A stretch of 6,685 nt of DNA from Fodinibius sp041642155 (lineage in GTDB: Bacteria; Bacteroidota; Rhodothermia; Balneolales; Balneolaceae). The position numbers and the translations under genes were made by a program. The notes under the pieces were generated by a model, which saw only the letters and a program-made list of their open reading frames with translations, ran no database searches and was not told where the DNA came from. Positions 1 to 5,632 of this stretch are shown in pieces; position 1 is the first letter of the stretch, and each line of letters begins with the position of its first letter. Location of the stretch: the NCBI RefSeq assembly GCF_041642155.1, contig NZ_JBEPWZ010000159.1:1-6685 (forward strand). Reading direction: 5' to 3'.

Positions 1-362
1 ACATAGGGTCCAAAGTAAACATGAGGGGTCAGCATCGGGTTATCCAGGATAAAGGCGAACTTCGCAACGACCGGAACTTCAATATAGTCCAGTCTGGTGG
101 TGCTTTCAGTATCTCCTTCTGAGAGTTTGGCTCCCTTTTGAGCATAGAACACGCCGGGTTGAATGGTGATGGGACTCATCGGTATTTTCAGATCATACGT
201 AAGTCCGGCCATGATACCCGCTCGTGAGTCCAAGGAGGCGTCTGTATCATTGAAATTGGCTATGTTAAGCCCTCCTTTGACACCCAATTGGGCCTGGGCA
301 TTGGGTGTCGTTATAAAAACCAGTCCTGATAAAAGAAAAACAGATAGTAATAATTTTTTCAT
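1..362 (-). CDS. Outer-membrane beta-barrel protein (porin family, PorT-like), N-terminal part
   Basis: Reading the minus strand from an ATG at 362-360 gives 120 complete codons without a stop; the gene continues past the left edge. Residues 1-24 form a signal peptide: two lysines after Met, a hydrophobic core (LLLSVFLLSGLVFI), then a cleavage site after AQA. The mature protein opens with QLGVKGGLNIANF and continues in short alternating stretches such as RAGIMAGLTYDL, ITIQPGVFYAQKGAKL and LDYIEVPVVAKFAF. The order 'GVKGG-N', 'G...G', 'QPG-FYAQKG' and 'DYIEVPV' is what I know from the outer-membrane beta-barrel family (OMP_b-brl_2 type) common in Bacteroidota. By family it sits in the outer membrane as a small barrel of about 8 strands; its substrate cannot be told. 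There is no clear Shine-Dalgarno site before the ATG. It lies 133 bp downstream of uvrA on the same strand, so it could be cotranscribed or use its own promoter. Family call is confident, function is not. Confidence 0.85.
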   Translation of the reverse strand, partial: MKKLLLSVFLLSGLVFITTPNAQAQLGVKGGLNIANFNDTDASLDSRAGIMAGLTYDLKIPMSPITIQPGVFYAQKGAKLSEGDTESTTRLDYIEVPVVAKFAFILDNPMLTPHVYFGPY

Positions 363-395
363 AATATAATAGGTTGATTAAGATTCAACGCTAAC

Positions 396-427
396 TAATA
401 CTACTTATGTGATGAATAAGTTTCAAA
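396..427 (-). promoter_or_regulatory. Weak Bacteroidota-type promoter candidate for the beta-barrel gene
   Basis: Read on the minus strand, a TTTG (427-424) is followed after 20 bases by TAGTATTA (403-396). This resembles the Bacteroidota housekeeping pattern TTTG-N~19-TAnnTTTG, but the second box matches only partly. It lies about 34 bases before the ATG of the beta-barrel gene. The surrounding gap (363-495) is AT-rich and I see no convincing uvrA terminator or other gene in it. Low-confidence call from pattern only. Confidence 0.22.
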
Positions 428-495
428 GAAATATGCAAACGGGCGATAAAATTAAGCGAAATTAACATAATTACAACCACTGTCCACTTGCGGCA

Positions 496-3309
496 TCACG
501 AAAGCACTTGCTGCAAATACTGCCCGGTGTGGCTTTCATCGATACCGGCCACCTCTTCCGGCGTACCCTCGGCGACCATCTGTCCCCCTGCAAAACCGCC
601 TTCGGGACCGATATCGATGATATGATCGGCGCATTTGATGACATCCAGGTTGTGTTCAATAATGATGACCGTATGCCCGTTGTTGACGAGCTCGTTAAAA
701 GAGTCCAGAAGCTTGGCGATATCCTCAAAATGAAGACCGGTGGTGGGCTCGTCAAAGAAGTAGAGCGTATGGTCGCCCGCCGGCTTGCTCAGGAATTTGG
801 CCAGCTTTACGCGCTGGGCTTCCCCGCCGGAAAGCGTCGGCGCGCTCTGTCCCAGTTTAAGGTACCCAAGTCCCACATCCTCCAGGGTTTGCAGTTTACC
901 GGTAATACGGTCCTCATCCACAAAAAACTCGATCGCTTCCGACACCGACATTTCCAGTACGTCGTGAATGTTTTTGCCCCGGTATTTGACCTGCAGTACA
1001 TTTTTGCGGTATCGTTTACCGCCGCACTCTTCACAGGTGAGTTCAATATCGGCCATAAACTGCATTTCAATCGTCTGGATCCCCTCGCCCTGGCAGGTTT
1101 CGCAGCGCCCCCCCGGCACGTTAAAGGAAAAATGTCCCGGTTCGTACCCCATGATTTTAGACTGGCGGGTGTTGGAAAACAGGTCGCGGATGCCGTCAAA
1201 GGCTTTCGTATAGGTGGCCGGGTTTGATCGCGAGGATCGGCCGATGGGAGACTGGTCTACCATCTCCACCGAATCGATGTGGTGGAGTCCGGTGATCCCG
1301 CGATGCCGCCCGATGGAATCCTTGTAGGTCCCGAATTCTTTTTGAATGGCTGCATACAGGGTATCGTGCACCAGCGTTGACTTGCCGGAGCCGCTCACGC
1401 CGGTCACGCAAATCAGTTTTCCCAGGGGAAAATCGACATCCAGGCTTTTGAGGTTGTGTTCCGTGGCACCTTCCAGGGTAATGACGTTGCCATCGCCTTT
1501 GCGGCGCTTGTCGGGGACGGAGATCCCTTTTCTTCCGCTCAGGTATTTGCCCGTCAGAGTTTGGGATTCCAGCAGGTCCTCGTAGCTTCCGGTAAAGTTA
1601 AGCTCTCCCCCGTGCACACCGGCAAAGGGACCGATATCGATGATATTGTCGGCCGCTTTGATCATTTCCGGGTCGTGTTCCACCACCAGTACCGTATTTC
1701 CGATATCGCGGAGTGATTTTAGAATGTTGATCAGGCGGTCGTTATCGCGGGGATGCAACCCGATAGTCGGCTCATCCAGTACATACAGGCTGCCGATAAG
1801 CGAGCTGCCCAGCGAATTGGCCAGGCTTATGCGCTGCGATTCACCCCCACTCAGGGTTTTGGCCAGCCTGTTAAGCGTAAGATAACTGAGTCCCACTTCA
1901 TCCAGATACTTCAACCGTTTCCGGATTTCATATAATACCTGGTCCGCTACTTCTTTCTCAAATTCGGTAAGCTCCAGGTTTTCAAAAAATTTACGGGCAG
2001 CACTGATGGTCATTTCGGAAACTTCCCCGATATGCCGGCCATTGACTTTCACATACAGAGCATCCTTTCGCATGCGATAGCCCTCGCAATCCGGACAGCG
2101 GCTGTATCCGCGATAGCGCGAATAGAACACGCGCTTGTGCACTTTATACGACTGACTTTTGATCTCATCAAAAAACGGGCGGATGCCGGTGTATTCATCC
2201 TTCCCCTCCCAGAGAACCTTCTTAAACTCTTTGGAAAGCTGGTTGTACGGGGTGTCGATCGGGTAGCCGTAACGGGCCGACACTTTGATGAGATCGCGAA
2301 GGTGACGGCTGTATTTTTGTCCGCTAAAAGCCGCAATGGCGCCGTCGCGGATGGTTTTACCGGGGTCGGGGATGACCAGGTTTTCATCAATGCCGGCCAC
2401 GCGGCCAAACCCTTCGCAGGTATCGCAGGCCCCGAAGGGATTGTTGAACGAAAACATTTGCGGGGAGGGCTCATTGAATTCCATGCCGTCCATTTCAAAC
2501 CGCTCGGAGAACGGGAGTTCTTCACCATCGCGAATTTTGACGGAACATCGTCCCTGTCCCTCCCGGAAAGCGGTCTCAAGCGAGCCCGCGATACGTCCCC
2601 GGTTGTCGTCTGTCTTCTTGACGGCCAGCCGGTCTACCAGCACGCGGTAGTCATCCCGGCTGACGGCGGAGGGATCGACTCCTTCGGTGGTCAGGTCTAT
2701 CATCCTTTCCCGATCGACCTGCAGCAGCCGGGAAAACCCTTTTTCTTTTAATACCTGCAATTCGTCCGATAAATCGTTGCCTTCATGCCGCGGAATCGGA
2801 AAGAGGATGTAGAATTTGGTCCCCTCGTCAAACTGCTCAAACAGCATGTTAATAACGGTTTTCGTGCTGTCTTTTTGAACCTCACGTCCCGACTTCGGCG
2901 AAATGGTATGACCGATGCGAGCATAAAGAAGCCGCATGTAGTCATAGATCTCCGTCGTGGTGCCGACCGTCGACCGCGGATTGGTGGAAGCCGTCTTTTG
3001 CTGAATAGCCATCGCCGGAGAGATGCCCTGCATAAAGTCTACATCGGGTTTATCCATCCGCTCCAGGAACTGGCGTGCATAGCTGGAAAGGCTTTCCACA
3101 TACCGGCGTTGTCCCTCGGCATAGATCGTATCGAAAGCCAGGCTCGATTTTCCGGAGCCCGACACACCGGTCACGACCGTCATACGGTTGCGGGGGATCT
3201 CAACATCAATATCCTTTAAATTATGGACACGCGCGCCCTTGACGATAATCGGGCGATCCTCGCTGGATTTCTGTTCTTCTTTGGTGGAGATTGTTTCGGG
3301 TTGCGACAT
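496..3309 (-). CDS. uvrA: UvrA, DNA damage recognition ATPase of the UvrABC excinuclease
   Basis: A complete 937-residue protein, close to the usual UvrA length of about 940. UvrA dimers recognise bulky DNA lesions and load UvrB in nucleotide excision repair in the cytoplasm. Two ABC ATPase halves are visible. Half I has Walker A GVSGSGKS (48-55), signature LSGGE (486-490), Walker B LYVLDEP (508-514) and H-loop His545. Half II has Walker A GVSGSGKS (637-644), LSGGE (826-830), Walker B with D853/E854 and His886. The DNA-binding C4 zinc site in half II is intact: C736, C739, C759, C762. In half I only C295/C298 and C405/C408 are present. The pair normally just before the FSFNNP motif is replaced by EMDGMEF (272-278). 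Motifs VESLSSYARQFLERMDKPDVD and MAIQQKTASTNPRSTVGT are typical. The start at 3309 gives a polar extension of about 17 residues before the conserved VKGARVHNLK; no nearer in-frame Met exists before residue 43. No strong Shine-Dalgarno site. It is divergent from the CPBP gene. Confidence 0.98.
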   Translation of the reverse strand: MSQPETISTKEEQKSSEDRPIIVKGARVHNLKDIDVEIPRNRMTVVTGVSGSGKSSLAFDTIYAEGQRRYVESLSSYARQFLERMDKPDVDFMQGISPAMAIQQKTASTNPRSTVGTTTEIYDYMRLLYARIGHTISPKSGREVQKDSTKTVINMLFEQFDEGTKFYILFPIPRHEGNDLSDELQVLKEKGFSRLLQVDRERMIDLTTEGVDPSAVSRDDYRVLVDRLAVKKTDDNRGRIAGSLETAFREGQGRCSVKIRDGEELPFSERFEMDGMEFNEPSPQMFSFNNPFGACDTCEGFGRVAGIDENLVIPDPGKTIRDGAIAAFSGQKYSRHLRDLIKVSARYGYPIDTPYNQLSKEFKKVLWEGKDEYTGIRPFFDEIKSQSYKVHKRVFYSRYRGYSRCPDCEGYRMRKDALYVKVNGRHIGEVSEMTISAARKFFENLELTEFEKEVADQVLYEIRKRLKYLDEVGLSYLTLNRLAKTLSGGESQRISLANSLGSSLIGSLYVLDEPTIGLHPRDNDRLINILKSLRDIGNTVLVVEHDPEMIKAADNIIDIGPFAGVHGGELNFTGSYEDLLESQTLTGKYLSGRKGISVPDKRRKGDGNVITLEGATEHNLKSLDVDFPLGKLICVTGVSGSGKSTLVHDTLYAAIQKEFGTYKDSIGRHRGITGLHHIDSVEMVDQSPIGRSSRSNPATYTKAFDGIRDLFSNTRQSKIMGYEPGHFSFNVPGGRCETCQGEGIQTIEMQFMADIELTCEECGGKRYRKNVLQVKYRGKNIHDVLEMSVSEAIEFFVDEDRITGKLQTLEDVGLGYLKLGQSAPTLSGGEAQRVKLAKFLSKPAGDHTLYFFDEPTTGLHFEDIAKLLDSFNELVNNGHTVIIIEHNLDVIKCADHIIDIGPEGGFAGGQMVAEGTPEEVAGIDESHTGQYLQQVLS

Positions 3310-3324
3310 TCGGTAAAAATCTTA

Positions 3325-3338
3325 CGTTTATATAAACG
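3325..3338. promoter_or_regulatory. Perfect 14-bp palindrome just upstream of uvrA
   Basis: CGTTTATATAAACG reads the same on both strands and lies 15 bases before the uvrA ATG. With a 2-base bulge the arms extend outward (CTTA on the left, TAAAG on the right, about 3321-3345). Its position, between a possible -10 box and the start codon, suits a repressor operator or a short 5'-UTR hairpin. No regulator can be named from the sequence. I do not recognise an E. coli-type (CTGT-N8-ACAG) or Bacillus-type (GAAC-N4-GTTC) LexA box here. Confidence 0.35.
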
Positions 3339-3351
3339 GGTAAAGATAAGC

Positions 3352-3357
3352 ATTATA
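3352..3357 (-). promoter_or_regulatory. Possible -10 box of the uvrA promoter
   Basis: On the minus strand the bases read TATAAT, 42 bases before the uvrA ATG. A good -35 or TTTG box at the expected distance is not evident. A second partial match, TATCTTTA, lies immediately downstream and resembles the Bacteroidota TAnnTTTG box. Either could be the real element. This is a pattern match in an AT-rich stretch, so confidence is low. Confidence 0.25.
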
Positions 3358-3372
3358 TGATAGAAAAAGGAG

Positions 3373-3434
3373 GTTAATCCCATTGAAACAATCCATAATA
3401 ACATGCATTATGGGATTGTCGTTCAGGGATTAAC
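3373..3434. repeat. 62-bp nested inverted repeat in the divergent uvrA/CPBP intergenic region
   Basis: The outer arms are GTTAATCCC (3373-3381) and GGGATTAAC (3426-3434), a perfect 9-bp match. The inner arms are CAATCCATAAT (3389-3399) and ATTATGGGATTG (3407-3418), 11 pairs with one bulged G, around a 7-base loop (3400-3406). Both pairs of arms share the same centre (3403.5). The spacers between outer and inner arms are 7 bases on each side, and within them TGAA (3384-3387) can also pair with TTCA (3422-3425). It ends 29 bases before the CPBP start codon and begins 63 bases upstream of the uvrA ATG. No T-run follows on either strand and no gene ends here, so it is not a normal terminator. It could be a double operator, a 5'-UTR structure or a small repeat element. 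The structure is seen directly; the role is unknown. Confidence 0.7.
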
Positions 3435-3463
3435 ACGCTGTCGAATGCTATGAGGGATACATT

Positions 3464-4096
3464 ATGAAAAAACAAGGGCCCATGATACTTATTATCGAAG
3501 GGATATTGCTGTTCCTGGGAATACCACTGTTATTCTACTGGGAACTTATTCCCCTGCCCAAAATAGGGGCACTGCTGTTGGTAGCGGGTTACTGTGGATA
3601 TCAGCTCTGGAGAGATGCTGAATACGGTAAAAGCCTCCTTGTGAGCCCCAAAAACAGCGATGTCAGCAAGCGTATTTTAATTCGTTTCCCGCTTGTATGC
3701 GGTTCACTGGTCGCATTAATATGGATTTTTCAGCCGGAGCAGTTTTTTGCGTTTCCCGCGGAGCGCCCTTTTCTATGGATAATCATTATGGTATTATACC
3801 CGCTGCTGTCGGCTCTGCCGCAGGAGTTTATTTACCGGACCTATTTTTTTCACCGTTATGATTCGTTGACCTCCCTGAAATACAGCACCATCATGTTAAG
3901 CGCTTTAGCGTTCTCCTTTTTGCATATTGTATATGATAACTGGTGGGCAGTGGGACTCAGTTTTGTCGGCGGATTGTTATTCGGGAGTACCTATGCTCGC
4001 ACAAAATCCCTGTTTTGGGTTACCGCCGAGCATGTGATTTACGGCTGGCTTATTTTTACGCTGGGCTTCGGGACGTATTTTCATGAACCGTTTTAG
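3464..4096 (+). CDS. CPBP-family (CAAX protease-like) intramembrane protein with altered catalytic motif
   Basis: A complete 210-residue hydrophobic protein with about 6-7 predicted membrane segments (roughly 7-25, 31-48, 72-90, 102-120, 140-157, 160-177, 184-203). It matches the CPBP/Abi family of intramembrane metalloproteases in motif order. Motif 1 is PQEFIYR (119-125), where the family usually has EExxxR. Motif 2 is FSFLH (150-154), fitting FxxxH. Motif 3 is EHVIYG (189-194), with His190 but Gly where Asn or Asp is usual. It ends with FTLGFGTYF. From memory, a sub-branch of the family with QE and EHxxYG exists, so this is probably an inherited variant, not decay. Whether it cleaves peptides is uncertain, and the substrate is unknown. 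The start is supported by GAGGG seven bases before the ATG and by the typical MKK opening. It is divergent from uvrA across a structured 154-bp gap and convergent with the efflux operon. Confidence 0.82.
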   Translation: MKKQGPMILIIEGILLFLGIPLLFYWELIPLPKIGALLLVAGYCGYQLWRDAEYGKSLLVSPKNSDVSKRILIRFPLVCGSLVALIWIFQPEQFFAFPAERPFLWIIIMVLYPLLSALPQEFIYRTYFFHRYDSLTSLKYSTIMLSALAFSFLHIVYDNWWAVGLSFVGGLLFGSTYARTKSLFWVTAEHVIYGWLIFTLGFGTYFHEPF

Positions 4097-4097
4097 G

Positions 4098-4119
4098 CAT
4101 GGAGGGCTATCCCTCCATG
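4098..4119. terminator. Hairpin terminator between convergent genes
   Basis: CATGGAGGG (4098-4106), loop CTAT (4107-4110) and CCCTCCATG (4111-4119) form a perfect 9-bp GC-rich stem starting two bases after the CPBP stop codon and 16 bases from the stop codon of the outer-membrane factor gene. The position between convergent ends suggests it serves both directions. Neither side has a strong T-run (TGGTTTGG follows on the plus strand), so it may act weakly or mainly protect 3' ends. Confidence 0.7.
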
Positions 4120-4135
4120 TGGTTTGGCTCAGCTG

Positions 4136-5632
4136 CTATTCCTGATGTTCGTCCTGCTGTCCCCGATTTACAGCTGATGGGTCCCAGCCGCCGCCGAGTG
4201 CGCGGTACAGATTCACGCCGGCCGTCAGCTGCTGTAGCCGGTCATTGATATTGCTGAGCTGAGCTGAGAGCAGCTGTTGCTGAGCGGTCAGCACTTCGGT
4301 GTAGTTGGCTTCGCCGTACTGGAGCAGTTCGCGCGAAAACTCCACCGCATTTTCCAGCGCTTCCAACTGACTTTTACGCAGCTGCAATTTTTGATCAGCC
4401 TTTTGAAACTCACTCAAGGTGTTGGAGACTTCGCTGCTGGCATCGAGGATGGTGCTTCGAAGTTCCAGCAGGGCCTGTTTCTGCCGGGCCTGGCTCCGCT
4501 TGAGCCGCGCTCTGTTTTGTCCCCGGTTGAAGATCGGCTGGGTCAGTCCCGCCGCCAGGTTATAGAATATGGATCCGGGTTGAAACAGGTCTTCGGTCTG
4601 CAAACTCTGATATCCGCCCCGAGCCGTCAGTGTGAAGGAGGGATAAAAATAGGCCCGGGCGTTATTCGTCAGCTCAAAAGCACTGCGAAAGGAATATTCG
4701 GCGGCTATAATATCCGGGCGGTTGCGAAGCAGCTGCGCCGGAACGCCGGTTGCCAGGGAGTCAATCGGATGTTGTTCACTCAAGCTGGTACGATTGATAG
4801 ATCCGGGGGCGCGTCCCAATAGGATACTGAGCGTATGTTCCTGTACGGTAATCTGCTGCTCAAGCTCCGGGATCGTTACTTCCGCGGCGTATCGATTGGC
4901 GATACTTTGTTGAAGCGAAACGCCCGTAACCACATCGCTTTCCTTCAGGCTTCTGACCGTTTCAACATCCTGGCGACGATTTTCCACAGTCTGCCTGGTA
5001 ATCTCAAGCTGCTCATCCAGCGCCAGCAGCCGGTAGTAGGTGCTGGCAACATTCGCGATCAGCGTCGTCTGCACTGCCCGCCGCGTGGCTTCGGTTTGCA
5101 GGAGGGCGGCAAAACTCGCTTTTTTGGCGCTGGTCAGCTTTCCCCACACATCCAGCTCCCAGCTGGAACTCAGCGAAACCGTATACTGCTCGCTGGCCGG
5201 GATGGAAACATTATCCAATCCTTCACCGAAATTGACACTGTTATCCGACTGTTCATTGTAGGAAACATCGCCGCCGGCGCTGAGGCCGGGAAGCATGCTC
5301 ATACGTCCCTCGTAGAAATTAGCCTCGGCAATGCGTATCTGCTGGATAGCGCTTTGGAGCTCCAGGTTGCTGGCAAGGGCTTCTTCAATAAGATCACGCA
5401 GCCGGGGATCCCTGAACACTTCCTGCCAAGGCATATCAGCCAGGGTCGTACTGTCCAGTTCCACCTGTTCGAAGGGATACAGGTTTTCCGTTGCTACATC
5501 AGGTTCCTCATAGGGCTTTGTGGCTATGCAGGAAGACAGCGTAACGGCCAGCAAAACGGCTGCTACAAAAGGAATACTGGACTTGTAAGACATGGTAGCA
5601 GATAATAAATTTTTAATGTAAAATAGAGTCAT
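4136..5632 (-). CDS. Outer-membrane factor of an RND efflux pump (TolC/OprM/NodT family lipoprotein)
   Basis: The protein is 498 residues from the ATG at 5632, or 485 from a second ATG at 5593. It forms the outer-membrane channel and periplasmic tunnel of a tripartite efflux pump. A lipoprotein signal ends in LSSC (Cys35, or Cys22 from the second start). Two OEP repeats follow: PWQEVFRDPRLRDLIEEAL (68-86), then SWELDVWGKLTSAKKASF (157-174) in the first half; NRPDIIAAEYSFRSAF (304-319), YFYPSFTLTARGGYQS (328-343) and LTQPIFNRGQNRARL (363-377) in the second. It ends with NLYRALGGGWD (474-484), as in NodT-type factors. Long heptad-like helices (about 180-270 and 375-470) fit the tunnel. The first ATG overlaps the RND stop codon (TGATG), which favours coupled translation. 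The second ATG gives a more typical 22-residue lipoprotein signal. Neither has a clear Shine-Dalgarno site. Substrate unknown. Confidence 0.95.
   Translation of the reverse strand: MTLFYIKNLLSATMSYKSSIPFVAAVLLAVTLSSCIATKPYEEPDVATENLYPFEQVELDSTTLADMPWQEVFRDPRLRDLIEEALASNLELQSAIQQIRIAEANFYEGRMSMLPGLSAGGDVSYNEQSDNSVNFGEGLDNVSIPASEQYTVSLSSSWELDVWGKLTSAKKASFAALLQTEATRRAVQTTLIANVASTYYRLLALDEQLEITRQTVENRRQDVETVRSLKESDVVTGVSLQQSIANRYAAEVTIPELEQQITVQEHTLSILLGRAPGSINRTSLSEQHPIDSLATGVPAQLLRNRPDIIAAEYSFRSAFELTNNARAYFYPSFTLTARGGYQSLQTEDLFQPGSIFYNLAAGLTQPIFNRGQNRARLKRSQARQKQALLELRSTILDASSEVSNTLSEFQKADQKLQLRKSQLEALENAVEFSRELLQYGEANYTEVLTAQQQLLSAQLSNINDRLQQLTAGVNLYRALGGGWDPSAVNRGQQDEHQE

Noticed and set aside
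163..369. A 68-residue plus-strand open frame near the left edge
   Set aside because: It overlaps the beta-barrel gene on the other strand, which has a proper signal peptide and family motifs; the plus-strand frame has neither.
471..495. Possible uvrA terminator in the CAACCAC...CACTTG stretch
   Set aside because: The repeated CCAC segments are direct, not inverted; only about three pairs form and no T-run follows.
508..1227. A 239-residue open frame on the plus strand inside uvrA, and another of equal length at 2032-2751
   Set aside because: Both are antisense to strongly conserved UvrA sequence, have no recognisable domains, and are explained by the codon bias of uvrA. The equal length is a coincidence: their offset of 1,524 bases does not match the spacing of the two ABC halves (1,767 bases between Walker A motifs).
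3310..3463. A mobile-element end or insertion scar suggested by the inverted repeats between uvrA and the CPBP gene
   Set aside because: No transposase fragment, no target-site duplication flanking the 62-bp element that I can see, and both neighbouring genes are intact, so a regulatory or small repeat element is the more careful reading.
4835..5605. A 256-residue open frame on the plus strand opposite the outer-membrane factor gene
   Set aside because: The minus-strand protein has clear family motifs along its length, so the antisense frame is a shadow without a domain or a ribosome site.
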